The notes under the pieces: model-generated | What the model was told of the DNA's origin: nothing | The model's input: the letters and a program-made list of their open reading frames with translations, nothing else | Databases searched by the model: none | Part shown: positions 38,701-49,064 of the stretch, one piece after another | Layout: every line of letters begins with the position of its first letter | Position numbering within the stretch: the stretch's first letter is position 1 | Assembly: GCA_903813345.2 (NCBI GenBank) | Contig: CAIIXF020000012.1 | Location: forward strand, 18,361,520-18,425,519 | Reading direction: 5' to 3' | Source: Owenia fusiformis | Lineage: Eukaryota; Annelida; Polychaeta; Sabellida; Oweniidae | Length of the DNA stretch: 64,000 nucleotides | Translations under genes and position numbers: made by a program

Positions 38701-41700
38701 CTCCCAAAAAAAGTTGGACACTATAACAATATGTTACCACTTGTGGTGGTGACATTGGTCACATAATAAAAAAACCATTTTGTAAATAAACATTATCTAG
38801 ATATAAATGACATAATTTATACTGGCTCTTTCAGATTAACACCCGTGTATATGATTCTGGTTGGATTTATGGCTACCCTATACATGTACACTGGTTCAGG
38901 TCCTTTGTGGCCAAGAGAGTTTCCAGATGCTGTGAATTGCAAGAAATCTTGGTGGTGGCATCTACTTTATATCAACAATTTCTACAACTATGGAACACAA
39001 TCGGTAACTTCTTATATCTACATTTCATGATGGAACATAAAAGCTGAAATGTCTAAAGATAGAAAGTATTTCTACCCATCTATATCTCGTAAAAGAGTAA
39101 AATAAACAAAAATTATTTATATACTCTTCTCTGTGATGTCAAGGTTGGTACCATGTTCTTAAAAGTTCTCAAGAAAGAAACCATGTTCCAATATATTATG
39201 AAACACTGAATAAATATCTGGTGTATCATATGTTTCAGTGTATGGGATGGAGTTGGTACCTGGCCAATGATATGCAGTTTTACATCATATCTCCTGTGAT
39301 ATTCATATTCCTCTACAAGTAAGGAAAACACACACATGTATAGGGTGTCCAGAAAGTAATGTTGTGAGCCATGGGAGGGCTCTGATTTATTATTACCGAA
39401 AGCATCATACTCCTAGACAGGTTGTACCTTTATTTGAGAGGAGATTTTCTAGTAGACACTGATTTATTCAACCTTACATATTTAGTATTTACTCACTTTT
39501 TATTTCATGGTTTTAAAAGCATTATCAAAGTACTATATTGCTTTATATTTTTATTGGCTCTGCAACCCATGAACTGAAACATTGGTAGGTTGTAAACAAT
39601 CACTTTTATCTTTTAAATTAACACTTACAACATTGATGTTAATACTTTCATTGTCTAGGGTACCTGTTGTTGGATTTATCATATCTGGAATTCTGTTTGT
39701 TGGGAATATCGTGAGCATTGTTACACTACATCTTGTAGGTAAGTAAGCATATACTGTTTCCATATGGTCCATTGATTGCTTAACTTTTAGATTCAAAGTA
39801 CTCAAATTATGAATCTGACTATAGTTAAATACAAAAGGTATTTTAACAAGGTCTTCAAACAAAATACATTATTCAAGATCCCCTCGATATAATATCTAAG
39901 GTGTAAGAGCTTACATTAAAGTTCATACTTTTGAAATGAATAAGATTTTGTAACTTTCTAACTTTCTATGCGAGTAGAAATAATCTTGATTAACATCATT
40001 ATCTATTCAAAATTCAGTCAAAGTGATATCATATTTGAAATCTTAAAGTTAAACTGTGGTTTCAAAAATTGTTAATAAACTTTATTCTAACTTAAAATTT
40101 TATTTTATTTGAAAATGTGACTTCTAGTTTGGGGGAGATTCCCCATAGACGCCATGTTATAAAATTTCAAAAAGTGAAATATCTTTTCTTGTATTGGACA
40201 GATGATATTTTCTTTTACTGGAGATATTTTAATTTGCATAACTATAAGATAAATAAGGGTGATATGAAAATTGAACCATTAAAACAGATGTAATTCAAGT
40301 TAAAGGGAACTTTCTGCTATACCTGCAATTCTATCTGACCCGAATGAGCCACCTGGTGGTGGAACTGGTAACTACTTACTCACATCTAAGTTATTGACCT
40401 GTTTATCAGTTGAATGGCAATAAATCTTGTGTAATGTTTTTCCAGGCCAGGCTAGTTTTGAAATGGATTACATCAAGCCATACTCAAGAATTGGAGCATA
40501 TATTGTAGGGGTGTGGCTGGGTTACATTCTATGGAAAAACAAAGGCAAAGCAGTGCTATCTTGGGTATCTTTATATTTTATTACACTCACAAAATGTTTG
40601 AAATAAGAGTTAATTTATGTTCAGGTATGTATATTGTTCTCAATTGCTCAAGTAAACATTTATTTCACACCCCTTGGGATGCACTGCAATAACTTAACAG
40701 ATGACAATAGAATATTTACTGGATATTGAAATAAATATGCACTGGATTTGTCATACTACAATAATTTTAATGTCTATTAAGCGGACAATATTTGAAAATG
40801 TTTGTAGTAATGGCTCGTTTATATATCTGTAAACATTTTAGTTAAAATTTGTAATAGCTTATCAGTATAATCCCTCATATATCTGAAAACATTTTAGTTA
40901 AATCATTTTATTTAACCTAGGGTATACATGTTTGCACTACGAGGGTTGTCCCAGAAGTAATGCACTATGTGCTCTAACTTTCTTTAATATTCCTCAATTC
41001 AGCTGAAATTTTGTGTATATAACAATTGAAGTCTTATCTATTATATCCTGAAGTTTCAGCATCAAACATTTATATTAACTCTTAATATGGTTGCTATAGC
41101 AACATGGGGGTAGGGGTGGACGCAGGTACCAATTTTTCTAATTATGAAAAGATCTAATGTGTTATTTTATTAATATTTCTTTCTTTTAAATGATCAAAAT
41201 GTTTGGGAAATTGTTCATTCAGCATAATGTTAACCAAGTACAAATAATGACATTTAGCACTGTGATGTCATAATACCACATTTCAATAGTCACAAATTCA
41301 AATACAGTCACAGTTAAGAAATTGCAAAAATGGCTGCAATTCTCACCTGATAACAGAAAGCCTTGCGTTTGGTGGCCTAATTTCATACTTTACTTAGACT
41401 TACAGCCATGCAAAACATATTCTACCATGAAGAAAGTATATAAGGAGTATATACCAGACAGAACTACAATTATGAGGTGGCAGAAGAGATTTAAAAGACA
41501 TGATTTGACCCTGTATGACAACTCCAAACATGGGAGGCAAAAACTCCATAAGTCACAGTGGAAGTAATTGCCAAGAGTTTTTGACCTGACAGGCATCAAA
41601 AGTACATAACATTCAAAGGGCAATATTTTGAGAAAATGTGAAATGGGAGACTGTGTATTATACATCTATTAAATCTAGCATGTGCTCATAGTAATTAAGT

Positions 41701-44700
41701 ATCTTAAAATGTATTTTTGAGCATACTTCTTAGAGCTAAACAAAATGGTATTTGTTGATTAATTATTTCATATTTTCAATTTTTATTCCTTTTGACATGA
41801 CTGTATAACCTGCCCCACCCTACCCAAACTCACCAACTTGATTTTATTATAACATCAATATAGTTTTATCAGTCAACATGAACATTTGTAGAATAATCAA
41901 AATGTCTTTAAGGAACATTTTCTGAAAATTTCATGGAAAAATATCAATTATTGATAAAGTTAGAGCATATAGTGCATTACTTCTGGGACAACCCTCGTAT
42001 TATGTCTCCTTTGCTTGACCTGTTTACGATGACTGCACTTGACCTGTTTATGATGTTTATGACTTCTACATGTATACCTAGTGAAAAACAAACTGGTTCA
42101 TATTAAACCTGACCTGGCATATGACCACCATTGGACCAGCCCTTAGCTCAAGCCCTGCAGGATTTCACTTTATGTTATATCACGCGGTAGGTCAAAAATT
42201 CAAATTAACGGTCGAAGTAAGTACCGCGTGAATATAATTGCATATATTCATGAATAATTTTGTTTTATATTTTTCAGTGGGTTTCCCTACTTGGCTGGGT
42301 GCTTTCTCTTGGCCTGATATTTGCTATGGTTTATGGTGACTGGAGATGCCCTTCGTGCACTAAGATCCCTGCATGGCTACAGATTATGTTCTTGTCCATT
42401 CAGAGACAGGGCACAGCAATTGGTGTAGCATGGATAATATATGCATGCATAACTGGAAATGGAGGTAACGATGAAGGACTTTTGGTATTGTGGATGGTTT
42501 GAAATTATCACCCAATTGCCAGCTTTGATGAGCTATGTCTTGATTTTACAAAGTGTCAATAAAAATGTTGTTAATTTATTGAATGAGAAAAATATCAAAG
42601 CTCAGAGTTCTTTATAAGGAATCTGCAATTTTTGTCAATGTATTTTATTTTACAGGCTTTATAAACACACTTCTCTCATGGAGGGGTTGGATTCCTCTAT
42701 CTAGGCTCTGTTACACAGGCTACCTGATTCACCCCATGATCAATTACTATTACAACTTCTCAAGGATGCAGCAACAATATATGAGGGTGTGGCCTGAAAT
42801 GGTAGGTTCAGGGGTTGAAAAATCATTCTTTTTTGTTAATACCTGGTATTTGTAGGTGTTTAGGACTTAAACTGGATTATTCCTTCATGCAATACATATG
42901 TATCTATTCAGAAAAAATACCACAATGAAAAACAACGATTCTACCTAACTGCCTTTCTTTAACCCAAAGACACAAACTACAAAATGTATGTTAATGTAAT
43001 GATCAATTCATAAAAGTGAAATAGTTCATTTAAAATCAGAGCATTAAGAGTGAAGAGTATTGACTCAAAATCAAAAAATAAATCAGCAAATATATCAAAT
43101 AAAATAAATGTTAAAACCCGAGCATGCCCCAAAACTAATCAGTTCTACTTTTTCTCTTGCAGGTTGTAGCATTTGGTGGTGTTTTGACACTGACCATAGG
43201 ATTCAGTATAGTGGTGACCCTGTTGTTTGAGATACCAATGCTGGGTATTGAGAAAGTGATTATACCACCCCCAGCTAAGAAGAAAAACTAAATGATGACC
43301 AGCATGAACTAAATAATGTTGAATATTGTTGAGCATGAGTCTATCCTCCAGTCACAATCTAGTGATAAGCTGTAGTAAATGAATTAAGGTTCTAAGCTTA
43401 TATCATAAGTTGGTAGACAGAAGTGGAGCATGATTCCAATGTGGCCTTTGTCAACAAACTGCACAATTAGCTATCAATGTAGTCACAGTCCTAACTTGTC
43501 TAAATACACAGTTATTACAGTTTATCTTATAAAATGTATGACATAGAACAATAGAATAACATGATGTAACCATTAAAGTAAAAGTGTTTCTGTCATATCT
43601 AAATATTTCTTGTTGTTTTTCATCCTTACAAATAACCAGCAAGCAACTTACTTCTATGCTATATGGTATGCTTATAAAAATAGATCAAAAGCTAGAAACA
43701 TTTTGATGTCTGAGTACGAGTAATAACTGTTAATCCATGGATGAAATGTTCCAGTCTGAAAAGTTGCATAAATGGTGGTATACTTACAGTTACAGCATTT
43801 TGGAGTACTTGAGTATCTGAAGACAGCCTATTGGTCAATTCCCCTGTCCTAAGAATAAAAAAAAAATGCAAACAAATCACATATGACCTGCACCATTTCT
43901 ATTATAAATTTCATAAAAATTGAGTTAAAATTAAAACTGGTTGAACTTTTTAAAAAATTGTTGATGTTTTAATTAATGACTAGGATACAGGCAACGCAGA
44001 GCTTATTAAAACATATAATAATAATATTATAATTCACCCTGTGCTTCCCAAATGTGGTGTACATGAAAATGGAACAATTGAAAATAATTCTATAATTCCA
44101 AATAAAGATGCAACATTTCCATAAAAACATTAGAGATAATAGGGTAATTAACTGGTGATCTAATGTACATGTATTCTGATCAAATATTATTCATGCATTT
44201 TTATCTTATACATCTTGCAGTCAATTGAATGGTTTTGAAAAATTACACACTCAAAATGCATCCTGTCAGTGTCAAAACAGGGATTAACAGTGTATCTTAC
44301 AATATAAAGAATCAAAAAATCATGCCGATGAAAACGTTAGCCTTTACCTTGTTGTGTCAAAGAATGCAACATCCTGTTTGATTATACTGGCAAAGAGCTG
44401 AGTTCTAAGCCTGGCTACAAATCTCTGGCCAGCTAGAGTGAACAGCCAAGATCTGAACAGTCCAGAAAGTGCACCTCCAATGTAGATCAGCACCAGAATC
44501 ACAACAGTGCGATTAAGATCCTCTGAAAATAAGACAAAGCAAAATGTTACTATGCTGGGGTCCATTTTTGGGAACCTATGTACCACCTATGATTTGGTTG
44601 CAAGTCATATTGTTTGACAATGCTTTTCTCAGAATTATAAGATACGACCATTCCAAAAATGAACCCCTCCATCAGCAAGAAATCTTTCCACAGACCACAG

Positions 44701-47275
44701 TGCTGTAGGATCCAGAATATTTTCCTTTCCTTTCACATTTAACAAGTTCAAGAGGTCTAATGATGTAGATTGCACCAAGTAGTTATCAGTTAGAAAAAAT
44801 CATTCATGTGCAAAGTGAATCAATTGCTTTTCAAATTGAAAAGGTGAGAGTAGTTAAAATCAATTTAAAACGTGACTGTGTTGCATAAAAGAATTTTCAA
44901 GGTTAGATCTTAATGATCACAAGCATAACTTTCATGGCCTTACATTTAAAGTTGATGATAAAGGCAGAAAAATATAATGGTGCAATTATATTGTCAATAG
45001 TTCAATAGCAGTCTTTAGAGGACATCATCTACATGTATAATTTAAATGCTCTAAATATTTCTATTGCCAACCCTTTTCAATAGTTCAGTGTCATTTATAA
45101 CTTAAATAATGCTCTGAATATGTCCAGAGCCAACCCTTTTCAATAGTTCAGTGTCATTTATAACTTAAATAATGCTTTGAATATTTACAGCGCCAACCCT
45201 TTTCAATAGTTCAGTGTCATTTATAACTTAAATAATGCTTTGAATATTTACAGAGCCAACCCTTTTCAATAGTTCAGTGTCATTTATAACTTTAATAATG
45301 CTTTGAATATTTACAGAGCCAACCCTTTTCAATAGTTCAGTGTCATTTATAACTTAAATAATGCTTTGAATATTTACAGAGCCAAACCTTTTCAATAGTT
45401 CAGTGTCATTTATAACTTTAATAATGCTTTGAATATTTCCAGAGCCAACCCTTTTCAATAGTTCAGTGTCATTTATAACTTAAATAATGCTTTGAATATT
45501 TACAGAGCCAACCCTTTTCAATAGTTCAGTGTCATTTATAACTTAAATAATGCTTTGAATATTTACAGAGCCAACCCTTTTCAATAGTTCAATGTCATTT
45601 ATAACTTAAATAATGCTCTGAATATGTCCAGAGCCAACCCTTTTCAATAGTTCAGTGTCATTTATAACTTAAATAATGCTTTGAATATTTCTACCCATAT
45701 CAAAAGTTTAATGTCATTATCTTAGGAGAACTTCACCCATGGTTATTACTAAGTAACCTAAAGCCATTCCAATCCAAAACTCACCCATGGATCTCTGAGC
45801 TGCATCCACTACAAGTCCAAAGAAGAGTGGAGCTACAACTTGTGAAGCTGTTGAACCCATTAAGGCCACACTTGCTATAGCAAGCATAGGGTATTCCTAA
45901 AAGTTAATAAAAGAAATTGAACCTTAATATATATTTCAAGATTTAAAAGATTCTGAAGTTGTTGAAAAAGAACATAAATTATGTAAGCATGGACCTTGTG
46001 CTTAAGAGACTGTAAAATGGTTAAATTTTTTCTGGCTTAAAAGATGATTGAATTTTCAAATATGTATGATGGTCCATTAAAAGTTTGGTGTTGAACCATT
46101 AAAAGCCATGTTTAGACTGATAATTGAAAGTGTTTAGTTGCAGAATTGCAAGATTTAGTGATTTATAACGCTCAGAATTCCTCTAAATTTTAGTCACAAT
46201 CTTTATACTTAGTACTTTTCAAAAGATTCATGAGTGACGCAAAAAAGATTCGATCTTAACCCTGCATGGAGGATAAACCTGACAGCCAACACCTTTAAAC
46301 CCACTGCCCTGAATACATTCTCCCCCAAACCCCTCAGAAAATGATTATGTAAACATTGCAACTGGTGGATACACATAGGAATATACTTACTGGTTTAGCA
46401 AGTTTAACAAGTCTAAGAATACTGGCATCTTTTGTAATTGGTTCTCCCTTATCATTTAACTCTTGTCCTTGTTCATTAAACTCATGTTTAATCCGTATTA
46501 TAGGTATATTCCTCATGGCAGTAAAACTGTAGAGTGATGCTAAGAAGAGCAACAGAGAGAATACAACTACACATATTAACATCACATTGCAATGTATATG
46601 CATTTTCCGGTATGTGTTGTCGTTGATTATAGCATTTAGAACAAGTCCAGCTTTCGTGACTGCAAACGTCAAGTGGAGGAAACTTAAAAAGATGCTCAGA
46701 AAATGCATGATTTCTTTCAAAGTGGAGCTTGAAGTCCGATATGTTTCGCTGAGAATTTTTTGTGTAAAGTGTTCCATAATTGCATAACTTGGAATCAATG
46801 TGATTAGTTTAGATGTGGTTACTACGGCAACATCAAAGACAGATCCAAGGAATGAATAGTTGGTTATCTGGTCAATGAAAAATTTGCTGTCTCCGACTGA
46901 AAGCAAACAAATTGTCAAATGATGTCAGAAATTAACAAGGCATAAAATGCAAAATGTCACCACCTGCCAGTTTTTAAATCTAGTCTCTCTTTACAAGCGA
47001 CAGGTTGATGTCGAAGATAATACAAGTACTGTATGTGAGACTTTAATATTATACATAACATAACCTTTTAAAACATATATAATAATGCATATTTAATAAG
47101 TTCTCTTACCTGCAAACCATAGGACCCATATGGTGATCAATTCTGCGAAAAGAAGCACCAGAACCCCATTGATGTAGCGTATCCATGGTAATGTATAGGT
47201 TCGCCGCACAGAACTATTTTCGTTTGCTAGATGTTCCATGGATGAATCCATTGCAGCATCACTTTCGACATCCAT
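23757..47275 (-). CDS. ABC half transporter, subfamily B (ABCB10/TAP-like)
   Basis: Fifteen exons join in frame to about 842 aa: 47110-47275, 46391-46896, 45785-45896, 44348-44522, 43788-43848, 30517-30652, 30144-30332, 29777-29887, 29237-29404, 28853-28914, 28027-28153, 27174-27307, 25790-25960, 25057-25179, 23757-24044 (TGA). An extra N-terminal membrane region (residues ~1-215, about five spans) precedes a six-span exporter domain and one ATPase domain: Walker [10 protein letters not shown] (578-586), QQEPV Q-loop, LSGGQ (681-685), VLLLDE Walker B ending at the intron 13 border, and H-loop His737. Half transporters dimerise. Similarity to ABCB10 around DPVWFRKR suggests a mitochondrial or other organelle exporter, but the N-terminal domain recalls ABCB9/ABCB6, so the paralogue and substrate are open. 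The start ATG has A at -3 and G at +4. Intron 5 (30653-43787) contains a whole gene on the other strand. Confidence 0.93.
24111..25120 (-). repeat. 101-bp tandem array grown from the H-loop exon and its splice donor
   Basis: GATCTTACCTGAGA recurs every 101 bases at 24140, 24241, 24342, 24443, 24544, 24645, 24746, 24847, 24948 and 25049. On the minus strand each unit repeats the 3' part of exon 14, encoding [20 protein letters not shown], plus its GTAAGATC donor and a short piece of intron. The true exon is taken as the one nearest the acceptor (donor after 25057). Units are about 95% alike. Since 101 is not a multiple of 3, use of a distal donor would shift the frame. A truncated CAGTAAAACCTG MITE end lies just left, at 24092. 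Confidence 0.95.
25223..25392. mobile_element. 170-bp TA-flanked MITE (CAGTGAAACC family)
   Basis: CAGTGAAACCTTTTAAGTG and the inverted CACTTAAACATGTTTTACTG form the ends. TA flanks both (25221-25222, 25393-25394). The interior has repeated AAGTGGAAC words. Relatives lie at 33742-33853 and about 51660-51776, and a broken end at 24092. Confidence 0.75.
25538..25722 (+). mobile_element. Second copy of the AATAAA/(TTAAAC)n retroposon tail
   Basis: Shares AGTCAACTTACTCTAGTCAA, CCTAAGCCGATGCCGGCTGG and the AATAAAATATTTTAAAC end with 14295-14476. It lies in intron 13 of the ABC gene, antisense to it. Confidence 0.6.
27381..27595. repeat. 29-bp minisatellite in an ABC intron
   Basis: About seven units around GTTGAGTCACCATGACTATC with a period of 29 (27387, 27416, 27445, 27474). 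The later units are diverged. Confidence 0.9.
33422..43291 (+). CDS. NRF-6-like membrane acyltransferase, copy B (complete)
   Basis: Fifteen exons in frame give about 748 aa: 33422-33668, 34639-34727, 35997-36104, 36482-36639, 36745-37091, 37322-37507, 37917-38016, 38352-38453, 38835-39003, 39239-39318, 39659-39738, 40446-40564, 42278-42464, 42656-42801, 43163-43291 (TAA). A signal peptide (residues 1 to ~21, [14 protein letters not shown]...) leads into an NRF domain with conserved cysteines (KCRQDV, YDQC, CVPDSC). A first membrane span ([16 protein letters not shown]) follows, then an acyltransferase-3 domain with about ten spans starting near residue 345; Arg352 and His363 ([14 protein letters not shown]) fit that family's conserved Arg/His pair. 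The family moves or acylates lipids or small molecules at epithelial membranes; the substrate is unknown. The whole gene lies inside intron 5 of the minus-strand ABC gene. It is the probable functional partner of copy A. The start is chosen because the signal peptide follows it directly. Confidence 0.93.
33742..33853. mobile_element. 112-bp TA-flanked MITE
   Basis: Ends CAGTCGAACCTG and TTCTACTG with TA on both sides (33740-33741, 33854-33855). AAGTGGAACACC words inside link it to the element at 25223. It lies in intron 1 of the NRF-6-like copy B. Confidence 0.7.
33943..34480 (+). repeat. 36-45-bp minisatellite around TAACATCCTGTTTAC
   Basis: About thirteen units with words AACATCCTGT, TTAGGCATGTGCACAA and TTAGGAATGTGCACAA. 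Spacing varies from 36 to 45 bases. It fills much of intron 1 of the NRF-6-like copy B. Confidence 0.9.
35465..35592. repeat. Long palindrome, ~48-bp arms with ~32-bp loop
   Basis: The left arm holds AACACCCCGCTGGTCTCGGC and the right arm its complement GCCGAGACCAGCGGGGTGTT, flanked by AGAGCAGGGTT and AACCCTGCTCT. It lies in intron 2 of NRF-6-like copy B. It may be a small foldback MITE; no target duplication was identified. Confidence 0.75.
38090..38325. mobile_element. GTACC-rich palindromic MITE, copy B version
   Basis: Same element, in the same intron, as 3377-3594, with separate point changes and a small insertion. It was present before the duplication. Confidence 0.5.
38641..38756. mobile_element. 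~116-bp MITE with AATGTCACCACC ends
   Basis: AATGTCACCACC at the left is inverted as GGTGGTGACATT at the right. Copy A carries only the left part (about 3913-3995), its right end being deleted. Related fragments with ATAACAATGGTGACAT occur near 32670 and 21350. Confidence 0.55.
40940..41997. mobile_element. Mariner-like element inserted in copy B only
   Basis: Ends CGAGGGTTGTCCCAGAAGTA and its inversion, with TA duplicated on each side (40938-40939, 41998-41999). The matching intron in copy A reads TTTGCAC-TA-TTATGTC (near 6553) with no insert, a clean empty site. Subterminal ATGGTTGCTATAGCAAC and GGGTAGGGGTGG motifs match the other two mariner elements. The interior retains only an 81-codon stretch (41322-41567, [19 protein letters not shown]) resembling a mariner helix-turn-helix; the catalytic domain is gone. 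Confidence 0.9.
42181..42230. repeat. Relic of the foldback MITE in copy B
   Basis: CACGCGGTAGGTCAAAAATT ... AAGTAAGTACCGCGTG equals the outermost left 9 bases plus the right arm end of the element at 6750-7138. The junction falls on a GGTA shared by both deletion end points. Confidence 0.7.
45040..45700. repeat. 63-bp minisatellite in ABC intron 3
   Basis: Ten units with CAACCCTTTTCAATAGTTCA at 45068, 45131, 45194 and every 63 bases to 45635. It lies wholly in the intron between exons 45785-45896 and 44348-44522. Confidence 0.95.
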
Positions 47276-47313
47276 TTTAAACTTCTGTATTTCTGAACTA
47301 TAATTAACAATAA

Positions 47314-48605
47314 CACGGTGTATAACCCAAACGCTCCTACATGCACGACGGAGCGTTTCATTACTGAAATTAAACAAAGAAACGCTCCGGAGTAGGAAAA
47401 CTGGCTGGCGGGAATGATGAGCCGTCTGACGATTTCCCCAATAATGGGAATAAGAGGTATGAGTTACATATTTCAAGTATACCATTCGATGGGTGTGATA
47501 TTCATGTTGCACTTGGCTGGCTGTTGACGTTTGAAGCAATTAGGAAGAGCTGTACTAAGCAGTAAAGTTATCAAAATTCAAAAACGTATTTGTCATTCTA
47601 CCGGTAAAAACCTCTTTTGTCGATACATGTGATTAGTTGAGCCAAGATTAGAGCACCAACGTATATTTTAGTCAAATTTCAATGCTTCAACGCACCATAC
47701 ATTATCGTAATAGTGATTTGATGACCGAAAATCCAGTCTTAAAAATGATGACATTCTCATATTTAAGAAACGCTCCGATCTGGTTAACACAGTGAACTGG
47801 AAACGCTCCGGTAGTCTAGATCAGTTTAGGAAATATATAGCTTGCCTTTCCTTTTCAGAAAGAGAAAAAAAGATCTATTATACCCCTTGGCATCAAAAAA
47901 GGAAAGATTAATTCACATATAAATTTTCGTTTTTTCTATAGTTTTATGATTTAGCACATATGTTGGCATGACATCATCTAATGTATAGGCTTAAATCAGC
48001 TAGTTGCACGTTTAGCACCACCAGGTTCAGATGTTTCAATTTGCCTAACAAGTACAACATATTTTTGAGAGATAGATTCGATTCGGAACTCTTCTCTAAT
48101 AATCTGAAAATGATATCAAAACAAAATGGAAAGAGCGTTTCTAAAATTGTGTTCTAAATCGACGGAGCGTTTCGAGGAAAACAAGCGATTTCTCGAGAAC
48201 AAGTAATGGATTCGGACTGGGATTTTAGGAAATGAAAATATACGAGTTTGTGATCTACTGCTTTAACAGAAAGATTAACGTTTTCATAGAAATACTAGTT
48301 TAATTCGTAATTTGTGGTCAAATCGTCATCTTCAGATTCGTTCGAGCTACACTACGGAGCTTTGATCAAGCAAATAACAGTTTACCACCAGAAGTTGAAT
48401 AAATAAGATCTTTGCTCACGGTATTGTTCATCGAATGGTACATAATATTTCACCATAACATATGATATGTAAGAGAAACGAGAAAAACAATACTTACGGT
48501 CATAGTGGAATCTTCTTTAGCCGCCATTTTATTTCGCTTAGGAGCGTTTCCGCGTAAATGAAACGCTCCGTCGTGCATGTAGGAGCGTTTGGGTTATACA
48601 CCGTG
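47314..48605. mobile_element. Transib/RAG-signal-like DNA transposon, copy 1 (1292 bp)
   Basis: Terminal inverted repeats of about 49 bases start CACGGTGTATAACCCAAACG. A perfect 5-bp target duplication AATAA lies at 47309-47313 and 48606-48610. CAC..TG heptamer-like tips with 5-bp duplications are the hallmark of Transib and ProtoRAG elements (the V(D)J heptamer is CACAGTG). Inside the TIR, AACGCTCC and GGAGCGTT can pair across a 12-base loop, and the GAAACGCTCCG word recurs about ten times in both orientations. No complete transposase is present; decayed coding-like stretches match copy 2. The left end is 38 bp upstream of the ABC start codon. Confidence 0.75.
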
Positions 48606-49064
48606 AATAACATACATGTATTTACCATAACTTATTAACCCTTTCCCGACATGAATATAGAGGAAAATGTTGGCCCTGGTGACGGATAAGTAAGAGCGTT
48701 TTTAGAAGGAGACTGCAAATTAAACATGCCCTGGGACCTATACCTTGTATTTTACAACTGAAATACAATTCTCAGTAAGGATTATCAGATTAGAACAACT
48801 TGTCAAAATTTGGTGTAAAAATACTGAATAGAACTGAAGATATTGTCATTTCATTGATGTATATGAATAAAATTAATGGTGCCAAAAGGGGCCTATCGTC
48901 CATAGGGCCCCATATGGAGCCTATCGTCATGAAAGGGTTAAAGGGGTTCTGATTCTGAAATACCCCACAAGTTTAGGTTTTGTTAGCCTAACCAAATATC
49001 TGTCTTACCAATTACAAGGGCAAGCTAACATTTATGCATACAATGTACATTTCTTCACAATAAT
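48606..49064. other. Spacer between the two inverted Transib-like copies
   Basis: No gene was recognised in about 460 bases. One stray GAGCGTTTTTAGAAGG resembles the element's internal motif. It may hold displaced promoter or 5' UTR sequence of the ABC gene. Confidence 0.4.

Noticed and set aside
47276-47539. N-terminal extension of the ABC transporter into upstream DNA
   Set aside because: The extra codons fall inside the Transib-like transposon (from 47314); the inner ATG at 47275 has good start context and fits the exon.
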